A stretch of DNA of 14,029 nucleotides from CAJWGI01 sp036011785 (GTDB lineage: Bacteria > Chloroflexota > Anaerolineae > Anaerolineales > UBA11657). Position numbers and translations under genes: made by a program. The notes under the pieces were generated by a model. The model saw only the letters and a list, made by a program, of their open reading frames with translations, was not told the DNA's origin and searched no databases. This document shows, piece after piece, positions 5,372 through 13,209 of the stretch (position 1 is its first letter; each line of letters opens with the position of its first letter). The stretch covers positions 1 to 14,029 of the forward strand of contig DASCOB010000023.1 in assembly GCA_036011785.1 (NCBI GenBank), read 5' to 3'.

Positions 5372-6724
5372 ATGGGAAACATGCGCGAGGATTTCGTTCA
5401 TCCTTCTAATTTGGAAGCCGAAGAGGCGGTCATCGGGTCGGTGCTTATCGACCCGGACGCTTATTACGAGGTCGCTTCCACCCTGCAGGCAGAAGATTTC
5501 TACTCGGTCAAACACCGCTGGGTCTGGAACGCTTTCGCCGCGCTGCACAATCAACACACGCCAATCGACCAATTGACCACGCAGGAGGAGCTGGATGCCA
5601 ATGGGCAGCTAGAAGAAATCGGCGGATTCGCGTATCTCACGCAGCTGGTAACACGCGTGCCCACGGCGTTTAACGTGGCTGCCTACGCCAAATTGGTGGA
5701 AGAAGCAGCCACCCGCCGCCGGCTGATTCAGGCCGCCGGGGAGGTGGCCAAGCTGGCATACGACGAAAAAACTGATATTAACGAGGTCGTCAATCAGGCC
5801 GAGCAGACGCTTTTCGGAGTGAGCGAAGGGCGCGCCAGCCGCGACCTGATCCCCATCCGGCATGTGGCCCACGAATATTACGACCGCGTGCAAAAACTGT
5901 ACGATAATCGCGGCAGAATTGTGGGCGTGCCCACCGGCTTCCGGGATCTGGACAAGCTGCTGGGCGGCATGCAGAAATCAGACCTGATCGTCGTAGCCGG
6001 ACGCCCGGGAAGAGGCAAATCTGCCTTTATGGTCTCTGTGGCTCTGAATGCGGCGCACACACACAAGCAGCGCGTGGCGCTGTTTTCACTGGAGATGTCT
6101 AACGAACAGGTGATGCAGCGCATGGTAGCGCAGGAGACGCACATCGACACGCACCACTTGCGCGTCGGCGAGCTGGAAGACGAGCAAATGGACCGCTTCA
6201 TCCACTCTGTGAATCTTCTGAGCGATATGGGTATTTACCTAGACGACACGCCATCCATATCGGCGATGCAGCTGCGCGCAAAAAGCCGCCGGCTTGCCGC
6301 CGAGGTGAAACTGGATTTGATCATCGTCGATTACCTGCAACTGATGGTGGCCGACGTGCGTCGCGATGCGAACCGGGTGCAGGAGGTCTCGGAGATTTCG
6401 CGCAGCCTGAAGGCGCTGGCGCGCGAACTGCATGTGCCGGTGCTGGCAGGGGCGCAGCTCTCGCGCGGGGTGGAACAGCGCGCTGGTCAGCGCCCACTGC
6501 TTTCCGACCTGCGCGAGTCCGGCAGTATCGAGCAGGACAGCGACGTGGTGATGTTCCTACACCACCCTGACGCGTGGGACGAAGACCCGCAACGCAAACA
6601 GGTAACCGAACTCCTGGTCTCAAAGCATCGCAACGGAAAGACCGGCTCTATGGAGCTCGTCTTTCTCCCCGCGTACGCCCAGTTCGTCGACGCCACTCAC
6701 AGAAGCGTGGTTCTGCAGGATTAG
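5372..6724 (+). CDS. dnaB: Replicative DNA helicase DnaB
   Basis: DnaB is the hexameric 5'-3' helicase that unwinds the replication fork and binds primase. The 450-residue product has the N-terminal helical domain (PSNLEAEEAVIGSVLIDPDA at 11-30; FAYLTQLVTRVPTAFN) and a RecA-like motor. The motor shows Walker A GRPGRGKS (210-217), the EMS motif (SLEMSNEQVMQRM, Glu241), Walker B LIIVDYLQL (316-324) and DLRESGSIEQDSD (379-391). Walker A usually reads ARPGMGKT; the Arg and Ser here are modest variants. No intein or deletion is seen. The start is either ATG 5372 or ATG 5381; neither has a clear ribosome binding site. The DnaD gene starts 3 nt after the stop. Confidence 0.96.
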   Translation: MGNMREDFVHPSNLEAEEAVIGSVLIDPDAYYEVASTLQAEDFYSVKHRWVWNAFAALHNQHTPIDQLTTQEELDANGQLEEIGGFAYLTQLVTRVPTAFNVAAYAKLVEEAATRRRLIQAAGEVAKLAYDEKTDINEVVNQAEQTLFGVSEGRASRDLIPIRHVAHEYYDRVQKLYDNRGRIVGVPTGFRDLDKLLGGMQKSDLIVVAGRPGRGKSAFMVSVALNAAHTHKQRVALFSLEMSNEQVMQRMVAQETHIDTHHLRVGELEDEQMDRFIHSVNLLSDMGIYLDDTPSISAMQLRAKSRRLAAEVKLDLIIVDYLQLMVADVRRDANRVQEVSEISRSLKALARELHVPVLAGAQLSRGVEQRAGQRPLLSDLRESGSIEQDSDVVMFLHHPDAWDEDPQRKQVTELLVSKHRNGKTGSMELVFLPAYAQFVDATHRSVVLQD

Positions 6725-6727
6725 GCA

Positions 6728-7414
6728 GTGAAAGGGTTTTCCGGTTTCCCTGCTGGAAAAACGCGCACCACTCCGGTGCCCAATCTGTTCTTCAGCGAGT
6801 TATTACCGCAGATTGATGACATGGACGAACTCAAACTGACACTGTACTGCTTCTGGCGGCTGGCGCTGAAAGAGGGACAGTTGCGCCATGTGCGCCGCAG
6901 CGAGCTGCAACAGGACGAGGCATTGCTGGCTAGCTTCCAGCAACCGGGCGGGGACGCATTGGGTCAAGCATTGGAAAGCGCCTGCGCGCGCGGCACATTG
7001 CTGAACATCGAGGTGGAAAGCGCGACCGGAAGCGAGCATTGTTACTTCCTGAACACCCCGAAAGGCCGCGCCGCCGTGGAGGGCATCACTCGCGGGGAGT
7101 GGCGGCCCAGCATCGACGGGGAGACACCCATCAGTGTGACGGTGGAGCGACCCAACATCTTCAACCTGTACGAGCAAAACATTGGCGCTCTCACCCCGCT
7201 CATCGCGGACGAACTGCGCGACGCGGAGCGCAACTTCCCCGCCGATTGGCTGAAGGATGCCATACGTATGGCGGTGGAGAACAATGCGCGCTCGTGGCGC
7301 TATGTGCTTGCCATCCTCGAACGCTGGCAGCGCGACGGAAAGGACGACCATGGAAAAGGCCGAGCAGACACTGAAAAAACTCGCCGGCGATACCTCGAGT
7401 ACCTGGAGAACTGA
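6728..7414 (+). CDS. DnaD-domain primosomal protein
   Basis: DnaD-domain proteins take part in replication initiation and restart in Bacillus and relatives, remodelling DNA and helping to bring in helicase and loader. The 228-residue product starts at GTG 6728. Its N-terminal part (about 1-125) is helical and charged, with NLFFSELLPQIDDMDELKLT resembling the winged-helix-like N-terminus of phage and Chloroflexota DnaD proteins. The C-terminal DnaD domain is at about 143-202: NIFNLYEQNIGALTPLIADE through the diagnostic NARSWRYVLAILERW (186-200). A basic tail follows (KTRRRYLEYLEN). Spacing to dnaB is 3 nt and the loader gene begins inside its 3' end, so the three are probably translated together. 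Function is inferred from the domain and neighbours. Confidence 0.88.
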   Translation: MKGFSGFPAGKTRTTPVPNLFFSELLPQIDDMDELKLTLYCFWRLALKEGQLRHVRRSELQQDEALLASFQQPGGDALGQALESACARGTLLNIEVESATGSEHCYFLNTPKGRAAVEGITRGEWRPSIDGETPISVTVERPNIFNLYEQNIGALTPLIADELRDAERNFPADWLKDAIRMAVENNARSWRYVLAILERWQRDGKDDHGKGRADTEKTRRRYLEYLEN

Positions 7415-8732
7415 ACCCGAGCGGACTGCGCTGCCCGGACCGGGTGCGCCCGACTGCCTCCAGTGCCACGGGCTGGGTTTCGTCAGCGCCGATGCCGACA
7501 TAGAGGACTCGGATTTTGGCCGTCTATATCCTTGCAGCTGCCGACTTGACGACTTGCAGCAGCAGATGACGGCACAGCGTCAGCAGTATTCCAGCTTGGG
7601 GCCACTGGCTGAGAAGACTTTCGACAACTTCTTACCTGAAGGCCATGCCCACGACCAGCGCCAGCGTGACAGCTTACAGCGTGCGTATGAGCAGGCACGC
7701 GGCTTCGCGGAGAAACCGCGTGGTTGGGTGTTACTGCACGGCAGTTACGGGTGCGGCAAAACACATCTTGCGGCGGCCATCGCCAACCACTGCCTATTGC
7801 AGGGTACCGATGTGTTCTTCGTCAACACCCCCGATTTGCTCGACCATCTGCGCGCCACTTTCGGGCCAGGTTCACCGGTGGCTTACGACGATCTTTTCGA
7901 GCAGACTCGCAACGCACCATTGCTCGTCCTAGATGACCTAGGCGCGGAGAACCCCACTCAGTGGGCGCAGGAAAAACTGTACCAGATCATCAACCATCGC
8001 TACAACGCCGCGCTGCCCACCGTCATTACCTGCAATGTGGAACTTGAGCGCATCGAGCCGCGCGTGCGCAGCCGGCTGGTGGACATGGATCTCGTACGCA
8101 AATTTGTCATCGATGCGCCCGATTTCCGCCGCGCCGAATCCGACCAGACCGATCTTTCCTCGCTGGCCATGCACGCGCGTCAGACCTTTGAGACGCTTGA
8201 CTTGCGGTTGGGCGAAATCGCCTCGGAGCACCAGAAATTCCTGCGCACGGCAGCGCAGGCCGCGCAGCAATTCGCCGAACAACCCCGCGGCTGGCTGATT
8301 CTCACGGGCGGGCACGGCTGCGGGAAGACGCACCTAGCGGCTGCTATCGCCAACCAGCGCATCCGCAACGGTCACCCGGCCCTGTTCATCACCGCTGCAG
8401 ACTTGCTCGATCATCTCCGCGCCACCTTCAGCCCGAACTCGCTGGTGCGCTTCGACAAGCAGTTCTTCGAACTGCGCAACACCGCACTGCTGGTGCTCGA
8501 TGACCTGACCATGCAGAGTGCCACACCGTGGGCGCGCGAAAAACTGCTGCAATTGATAGATCACCGCTATGTGGCGCGCTTGCCCACCGTGGTCACCACC
8601 GCCACGGACAAATCCAAATTGGGCGCGAGGCTGGAGAGCCGCCTGCTCGACCCGCAACTCAGCACGATTTGTCCCATCACCGCGCCGATGTACAAAGGCG
8701 GCAAGCGCAAATCTCGCCGCGGCGCACAGTAG
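7350..8732 (+). CDS. DnaC/DnaI-like helicase loader with zinc finger and two tandem AAA+ ATPase modules
   Basis: The 460-residue protein belongs to the DnaC/DnaI/IstB ATPase group, whose members load DnaB onto DNA. A zinc-finger-like set, Cys36-x2-Cys39 and Cys62-x-Cys64, precedes the ATPases. Module 1 has Walker A GSYGCGKT (131-138), Walker B LLVLDD (191-196), sensor-1 Asn229 and the arginine-finger-like RVRSRL (238-243). Module 2 has Walker A GGHGCGKT (320-327), Walker B LLVLDD (380-385) and RLESRL (427-432), but Ala418 at the sensor-1 position. A lysine/arginine-rich tail ends the protein. Family members normally have one ATPase module and about 250-330 residues. ATG 7350 has AAAGGA (7339-7344) upstream and gives a 65-nt overlap with the DnaD gene. 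An in-frame ATG at 7257 lies deep in that gene and is rejected. Confidence 0.88.
   Translation: MEKAEQTLKKLAGDTSSTWRTEPERTALPGPGAPDCLQCHGLGFVSADADIEDSDFGRLYPCSCRLDDLQQQMTAQRQQYSSLGPLAEKTFDNFLPEGHAHDQRQRDSLQRAYEQARGFAEKPRGWVLLHGSYGCGKTHLAAAIANHCLLQGTDVFFVNTPDLLDHLRATFGPGSPVAYDDLFEQTRNAPLLVLDDLGAENPTQWAQEKLYQIINHRYNAALPTVITCNVELERIEPRVRSRLVDMDLVRKFVIDAPDFRRAESDQTDLSSLAMHARQTFETLDLRLGEIASEHQKFLRTAAQAAQQFAEQPRGWLILTGGHGCGKTHLAAAIANQRIRNGHPALFITAADLLDHLRATFSPNSLVRFDKQFFELRNTALLVLDDLTMQSATPWAREKLLQLIDHRYVARLPTVVTTATDKSKLGARLESRLLDPQLSTICPITAPMYKGGKRKSRRGAQ
7617..8699 (+). repeat. Intragenic tandem duplication: two in-register ATPase units of 189 codons
   Basis: Residues 90-278 and 279-450 of the loader align without any gap at an offset of exactly 189 residues (567 bp). 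Thr90-Phe91 matches Thr279-Phe280, Lys137 matches Lys326 (Walker A), Asp195 matches Asp384 (Walker B) and Arg242 matches Arg431. By hand count, about 60 of 109 residues are identical between 121-229 and 310-418. The DNA has diverged considerably, so the duplication is not recent. Confidence 0.85.
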
Positions 8733-8756
8733 CAGGCGGACGCCCCACGAGCATTG

Positions 8757-9656
8757 ATGCACTTGCCCCGACCTCTGCTGACAATCATCGCTGCGGTGGC
8801 TGTCGCCATCGGGGCATTCGGCACGATGGCGGCTTTGGCGCAGCCGGCTCCGGCGCACCCGTTCTTCGCACCAGTAGCACAACAGAGCCACACCGAGATA
8901 ATCGCCCACCGAGGCGGGGCTGGTCTCTGGCCCGAGAACACGCTCTATGCCTTTGAGCACGCGGCCGCCATGGGTATCGATATGCTTGAAATGGACGTGC
9001 GCAGTAGTGCGGATGACGTGCTCGTGCTGATGCATGACAGCTCAGTGGAGCGCACCACCAACGGAATGGGCGCAGTGCGGAAACTCACGTTCGCTGAATT
9101 ACAGGCGTTGGACGCAGCTTACCACTGGTCAGATGACGGCGGGCAAACGTACCGCTATCGCGACAAGGGCATCACCGTTCCCACAATTGCGGATGTGTTC
9201 AGCGCTCTTCCGGAAGCACGCATGAACATAGAGATGAAAACGGTGCAACCCTCGCTGGCCACCACTTTATGCGCGCTCATTCAGGAACACAAGGTGACCG
9301 AACGAGTGCTGGTGGCTTCCTTTAATCACCTCGCATTGCAGCAATTCCGGGCAATGTGCCCGGGGGTGGCCACCTCTGCCAGCGAGGATGAAGCGAGGGC
9401 CTTCTTCGCACTCAATCTGGCTTTTCTGGGGCCGATCTACAGCCCCGAGTTCTACGCTCTGCAGGTTCCCGAACAGCGCAACGGGATGCGCGTGCTCACA
9501 CCCGGGTTCGTGCGTGCCGCCCACGACCGCGGTCTGGAAGTGCACGCGTGGACAATAAACGAAGAGAACAACATGAAACGCATGAGCGAACTTGGTATGG
9601 ACGGTATTGTCACCGATTACCCGGACAGACTACGCAATGCTTTAGGGCGCAATTGA
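8757..9656 (+). CDS. Glycerophosphodiester phosphodiesterase, exported or membrane-anchored
   Basis: The enzyme hydrolyses glycerophosphodiesters, such as deacylated phospholipid head groups, to glycerol-3-phosphate and an alcohol. The 299-residue product has an N-terminal hydrophobic segment (about 7-28) followed by AQPAPAHP, consistent with a Sec signal or anchor. The GDPD fold starts with the catalytic HRGG at 51-54 followed by WPENTLYAFEHA. The metal-binding LEMDVRSSADDVLVLMHDS, NIEMK, HAWTIN and DGIVTDYPDRL follow, so the active site looks complete. ATG 8757 is preferred over the adjacent TTG at 8754. It lies 24 nt after the loader gene and directly before the pst operon, suggesting extracytoplasmic phosphorus scavenging. 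Confidence 0.92.
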   Translation: MHLPRPLLTIIAAVAVAIGAFGTMAALAQPAPAHPFFAPVAQQSHTEIIAHRGGAGLWPENTLYAFEHAAAMGIDMLEMDVRSSADDVLVLMHDSSVERTTNGMGAVRKLTFAELQALDAAYHWSDDGGQTYRYRDKGITVPTIADVFSALPEARMNIEMKTVQPSLATTLCALIQEHKVTERVLVASFNHLALQQFRAMCPGVATSASEDEARAFFALNLAFLGPIYSPEFYALQVPEQRNGMRVLTPGFVRAAHDRGLEVHAWTINEENNMKRMSELGMDGIVTDYPDRLRNALGRN

Positions 9657-9673
9657 GTGCAGGAATAGATGCA

Positions 9674-9702
9674 TTGTCCTGATTTTATGATTGTCATATA
9701 GT
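9674..9702 (+). promoter_or_regulatory. pstS promoter with overlapping palindrome and repeated ATTGTC
   Basis: TTGTCC (9674-9679) and TATAGT (9697-9702) are separated by exactly 17 nt, a good sigma-70-type promoter. Transcription should begin at about 9709-9710, at the GTG start of pstS. The palindrome TATGA-TTG-TCATA (9686-9698) covers the spacer and the first bases of the -10. ATTGTC occurs twice, at 9673-9678 and 9690-9695, one 17-bp period apart. This could be a phosphate-responsive operator. It does not have the 11-bp spacing of the E. coli Pho box, so PhoB/PhoP control is only a guess. Confidence 0.6.
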
Positions 9703-9709
9703 CGCACGT

Positions 9710-10603
9710 GTGCAACCCGTGAAGTGCTCCGGATATCTTCTCGCGCTGGCAATCGCAGTCTTCACATTGGGTGCTTGCGATTCGGGTCGGCAGCAGCCCA
9801 ACAGTGAGCAAACTGTCGAAACAGTCACTCTGATTAATAAGGGGTCCGACACAATCGTCAATCTCGCTCTGGCTTGGGCCGAAGCATACCAAAAAATGCG
9901 CCCTAATGTAAGTATCTCTGTGACGGGCGGCGGTTCCGGAACCGGCATTGCGGCGCTGATAAACAGCACGGTGGACATCGCCAACGCCTCCCGCAGAATG
10001 AAAAACAAGGAGATCGCAAATGCCGAGGAGACCGGCGTCACACCGGTGGAATTTGTGATAGCAAGTGACGGCATCGCGGTGATTGTCAACCCTGAAAACC
10101 CGGTGGACAAACTGACGCTACAACAGGTTTCTGATATTTTCAGCGGGAAAATCAACAACTGGAGCGAGGTGGATGGCGATGATTTCCCTATAGTGAGGCT
10201 CTCGCGTGAGGTAAATTCAGGTACCCACGTTTATTTTCTAGAAACCGTAGTGCGCATGGGCGACAAGAAAGATGAGACCCTGTTCTCGACCAGTACACTG
10301 CTGCTACCCTCATCCGAAGGCATCACGACCGAAATATCCCAGAATAGGAACGCCATTGGTTACGATGGACTCGGTTATGTCACTGATGCCGTGAAAACTA
10401 TCGCCATTGCCGTTGACGACACCAGCCCATATGTCTCGCCCACTGTTGAGACCGTTGTGGACACCACTTATCCGGTCTCACGGTCGCTTTACATGTACAC
10501 GCTCGGAGAACCGACCGGAGCGACCAGAGATTATCTGGACTGGATTTTCGGACCGGACGCACAAGCGATTGTCAAGGAGTTGGGTTTCGTGCCTCTCGAA
10601 TGA
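9710..10603 (+). CDS. pstS: Phosphate ABC transporter, phosphate-binding lipoprotein PstS
   Basis: PstS captures inorganic phosphate outside the membrane and delivers it to PstCA. The 297-residue product has a lipoprotein signal with a hydrophobic stretch (about 9-20) and lipobox LGAC ending at Cys23. The mature protein shows NKGSDTIVNLALAWAEAY, TGGGSGTGIAAL, the ANASRRMKNKE segment, a central NNWSEV region and SREVNSGTHVYFLETVV, which in the family contact phosphate. It ends with YLDWIFGPDAQAIVKELGFV. The start is GTG 9710 or GTG 9719; both keep the lipobox and neither has a clear ribosome binding site. It begins the pstSCAB1B2 operon and overlaps pstC by 4 nt. Confidence 0.93.
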   Translation: MQPVKCSGYLLALAIAVFTLGACDSGRQQPNSEQTVETVTLINKGSDTIVNLALAWAEAYQKMRPNVSISVTGGGSGTGIAALINSTVDIANASRRMKNKEIANAEETGVTPVEFVIASDGIAVIVNPENPVDKLTLQQVSDIFSGKINNWSEVDGDDFPIVRLSREVNSGTHVYFLETVVRMGDKKDETLFSTSTLLLPSSEGITTEISQNRNAIGYDGLGYVTDAVKTIAIAVDDTSPYVSPTVETVVDTTYPVSRSLYMYTLGEPTGATRDYLDWIFGPDAQAIVKELGFVPLE

Positions 10604-11559
10604 GCCGCCGATTCACCCGACAGTTGGAAGACGGACCAAGGGACATGACTGTCAGTACGCGTAAAGCCACACGCCGAAACCCATTTGAGATTCTCTTAGA
10701 GACGCTGGTGCGCGTCGCAGGCTATTCGGCTGTCGTGTTCGTCGCGCTGATTTTCGTCTTCTTGATGAGGGAGGCGTTGCCCACTTTCAACGAAATCGAA
10801 ACCGACGAGTTATTCAACCGGCGTTGGTATCCCATCGAAGATTACTTCGGCATTCTGCCGCTCCTGTTCGGGTCACTGGTAATTACGCTTGGCGCCGCTC
10901 TCATAGCCATCCCGTTCGGGTTAATGACGGCAGTCTACATCGCTGAAATCGCGCCGCGCTGGCTGCGTGAATTGCTGAAACCGCTGGTGGAGGTGCTCGG
11001 GGGTATCCCTTCGGTGGTTCTCGGTTTCCTGGGCATCCTTGTGCTGGCTCCGCTGATACGAAGGATACTGCACGTCCCCACCGGCCTTACCGCATTCACC
11101 GGCGCGGTGCTGCTCGCGGGAATGGCCATCCCGACAATCGTCAGCGTGGCAGAAGACGCACTGGATACGGTACCCAAAGCTTATCGCGATGCGGCGCTCG
11201 CGCTGGGCGCCACCCACTGGCAGACTATCTGGCGGGTGACCCTCCCAGCTGCCCGCTCCGGCGTACTCACCGCGACCATGCTGGGCATCGGGCGTGCCAT
11301 TGGAGAGACCATGACCGTGATGATGGTCACGGGAAATGCCCCGCAAATTCCCGCTGGTTTGAACGCACTTTTCATGCCGCTGCGAACCATGACGGCCACC
11401 ATCGCAGCCGAGATGGGCGAGGTGGCAAGCGGCAGCGTGCATTATCATGTCCTTTTTACCATCGGCCTGACATTGTTCCTGATAAGCCTTGCAGTCAACC
11501 TGACCGCCTCGGCGGTGCTGTTCCGCGCCCGCAGGCGGGCCGAACGATTACTCTCTTGA
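10600..11559 (+). CDS. pstC: Phosphate ABC transporter permease PstC
   Basis: PstC is one of the two membrane subunits of the phosphate importer. The 319-residue product has a basic cytoplasmic N-terminus (about 30 residues) and six likely membrane segments, including VVFVALIFVFLM, GSLVITLGAALIAIPFGL, GGIPSVVLGFLGILVLAPLI and LFTIGLTLFLISLAV. The permease EAA loop reads EDALDTVPKAYRDAALALGA and is followed by THWQTIWRVTLPAA; it docks on the ATPase. ATG 10600 overlaps the pstS stop (ATGA). An internal ATG at 10645 is possible but lacks a properly spaced ribosome binding site. Confidence 0.94.
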   Translation: MSRRFTRQLEDGPRDMTVSTRKATRRNPFEILLETLVRVAGYSAVVFVALIFVFLMREALPTFNEIETDELFNRRWYPIEDYFGILPLLFGSLVITLGAALIAIPFGLMTAVYIAEIAPRWLRELLKPLVEVLGGIPSVVLGFLGILVLAPLIRRILHVPTGLTAFTGAVLLAGMAIPTIVSVAEDALDTVPKAYRDAALALGATHWQTIWRVTLPAARSGVLTATMLGIGRAIGETMTVMMVTGNAPQIPAGLNALFMPLRTMTATIAAEMGEVASGSVHYHVLFTIGLTLFLISLAVNLTASAVLFRARRRAERLLS

Positions 11560-11576
11560 CCGGAGTCTGAACGCGC

Positions 11577-12428
11577 ATGCATTTATCTCGATACCAGACC
11601 GAACGAATTGCGTTTGTGGCCATTGGAGTCGCCGCGCTCCTGACCGTGGCCCCCATCATCATCGTAGTCGGCGCAATCTTCGTCTACGGCGCTGACGCAA
11701 TCTCATGGGAATTCCTGGTGGAAATGCCGCGCAATGGAATGCGCTCTGGCGGAATCTGGCCCGCAATAGTCGGCACCGCTTCTCTCGCGTTGGGCACCGG
11801 TTTGATTTCCGTTCCTCTGGGATTGGGCGCAGCCATTTATCTCTCTGAATACGCCCGCGACAGTGCCTGGACGCGAGCTATTCGGCTGGCTATCGTCAAC
11901 CTAGCCGGTATCCCCTCCGTCGTCTACGGCTTGTTCGGACTGGGCCTATTTGTGCTCTTCCTGAAACTTGGCTCATCAATCGCAGCTGCCTGTCTCACCC
12001 TTTCAATCATGACACTGCCGGTGATAATTAGCACCGCGGAGGAAGCGTTGCGAGCCGTGCCGCAGAGCTTCCGGGTGGTCAGCATCGGCATGGGAGGCAC
12101 GCGCTGGCAGACTATTCGCCGCATAGTGCTGCCACAGGCGCTGCCCGGCATTCTTACCGGGGTGATACTAGGACTGGAGCGGGCCGCGGGCGAAACCGCA
12201 CCAATCCTCTTCACCGGCGCAGCGTTCTTCCTGCCACGGTTGCCCAGTTCCGTTTTCGACCAGACCATGGCGCTGCCCTACCACCTTTTTGTCATCTCCA
12301 CCCAGGTACCCGGCATGCCCATCCAGATTCAATATGGCACTGCTGCAGTGTTGCTCACTTTTGTTCTGGCTATGAACGTATTGGCCGCCAGCGTGCGCAG
12401 CTGGCAGCGGCGCAAACGACAATGGTAG
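11577..12428 (+). CDS. pstA: Phosphate ABC transporter permease PstA
   Basis: PstA is the second membrane subunit and pairs with PstC. The 283-residue product has six predicted membrane segments, the first at about 12-36 (LLTVAPIIIVVGAIFVYG). It also carries the PstA-type AGIPSVVYGLFGLGLFVL and LERAAGETAPILFTGAAFF. The EAA loop reads EEALRAVPQSFRVVSIGMGG, then TRWQTIRRIVLP. GGAG (11562-11565) precedes the ATG at an 11-nt spacing, longer than ideal. The gap to pstC is 17 nt and the 3' end overlaps pstB1 by 7 nt, which implies translational coupling. Confidence 0.94.
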   Translation: MHLSRYQTERIAFVAIGVAALLTVAPIIIVVGAIFVYGADAISWEFLVEMPRNGMRSGGIWPAIVGTASLALGTGLISVPLGLGAAIYLSEYARDSAWTRAIRLAIVNLAGIPSVVYGLFGLGLFVLFLKLGSSIAAACLTLSIMTLPVIISTAEEALRAVPQSFRVVSIGMGGTRWQTIRRIVLPQALPGILTGVILGLERAAGETAPILFTGAAFFLPRLPSSVFDQTMALPYHLFVISTQVPGMPIQIQYGTAAVLLTFVLAMNVLAASVRSWQRRKRQW

Positions 12429-13198
12429 GCACAGAAATACCTGAACCCAAAATCCGCATCAATCATCTCTCCGTCCGTTACGAAGATGACGGAACCGAAT
12501 CACTGCGTGACATTCATTTCGACGTCCCGGCCAACGCAATTACGGCGCTTTTTGGCCCCGCCGGAGGCGGCAAGAGCACGCTGCTGCGCACGCTTAACCG
12601 GCTCAACGATATGGTCGATGTGAGCATCTCTGGCTCGGTACTGCTCGACGGGATGAACATTCTCGCTTCCAGCGTCGACGTGGTCACGCTCCGCCGACGG
12701 GTGGGCATTGTCTTTGCGCAGCCCATCCCACTGCCCTTTTCGATCAGGCAGAACATCAGCTATGGATTGGAACTTGCCGGCGAACGTCGGCGTGCGCGGT
12801 TGGATACGGCGATTGAAAGCAGCCTGCGGGCAGCCGCGTTATGGGACGAGGTCAAAGACAGGCTGGGCGACCCCGCCATCGCGCTCTCCGGCGGGCAGCA
12901 GCAACGCCTGTGCATCGCGCGCGTGTTGGCCCTCGAGCCGGAAGTGTTGATGCTCGATGAACCGACTTCCGGTCTGGACCCGATATCCACCGCGAAGGTG
13001 GAGGCCTCGCTGCAGCTTTTGAAGCAAGATTACACCGTGGTCATCGCGCCGAGCAGCATCCAACAGGCCGCGCGCATCGCAGACTGGGCTGCCTTCATGC
13101 TTCAGGGAGAGCTGGTGGAATGGAACAAGGGCGAGGATCTTTTCAGCACGCCACGCAACAAAAAAACAGAGGACTACGTCACCGGCCGATTCGGGTAG
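12422..13198 (+). CDS. pstB1: Phosphate ABC transporter ATPase PstB, copy 1, with degenerate Q-loop and H-loop
   Basis: PstB hydrolyses ATP to drive phosphate import. This 258-residue copy has the expected fold: Walker A GPAGGGKST (45-53), signature LSGGQ (155-159), Walker B LMLDE (176-180, Glu180 present) and the family ending KTEDYVTGRFG. Two usually invariant residues are missing. The Q-loop reads VFAQPIPLPFS where PstB has VFQ-x-PNPFP-x-S, so Ala99 replaces Gln, although Gln100 is adjacent. The H-loop reads VVIAPSSIQQAARIAD against the usual VTHNMQQAARVSD, so Ser211 replaces the switch His. The catalytic Glu and an intact signature argue against a decayed pseudogene. It lies between pstA and a second pstB, pointing to a specialised partner subunit. 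Confidence 0.92.
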   Translation: MVGTEIPEPKIRINHLSVRYEDDGTESLRDIHFDVPANAITALFGPAGGGKSTLLRTLNRLNDMVDVSISGSVLLDGMNILASSVDVVTLRRRVGIVFAQPIPLPFSIRQNISYGLELAGERRRARLDTAIESSLRAAALWDEVKDRLGDPAIALSGGQQQRLCIARVLALEPEVLMLDEPTSGLDPISTAKVEASLQLLKQDYTVVIAPSSIQQAARIADWAAFMLQGELVEWNKGEDLFSTPRNKKTEDYVTGRFG

Positions 13199-13209
13199 GG
13201 AACACGAAA

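Noticed and set aside
6803..7501. Minus-strand open frame (232 codons) opposite the DnaD and loader genes
   Set aside because: Antisense to well-supported genes, no recognisable domain, and atypical amino-acid composition.
7350..8732. Loader gene as an IS21-type transposition helper (IstB)
   Set aside because: The ATPase family is related, but there is no istA-like integrase or inverted repeat nearby. The zinc finger and the operon with dnaB and dnaD point to a helicase loader.
8334..9035. Minus-strand open frame (233 codons) opposite the loader 3' half and the phosphodiesterase 5' end
   Set aside because: His/Gln/Arg-rich shadow translation crossing two real genes, with no motif.
12422..13198. 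pstB1 as a pseudogene because of the missing Q-loop Gln and switch His
   Set aside because: The frame is full length, Walker A, Walker B Glu and LSGGQ are intact, and it is translationally coupled to pstA. The losses are complementary to pstB2, which favours a specialised subunit.
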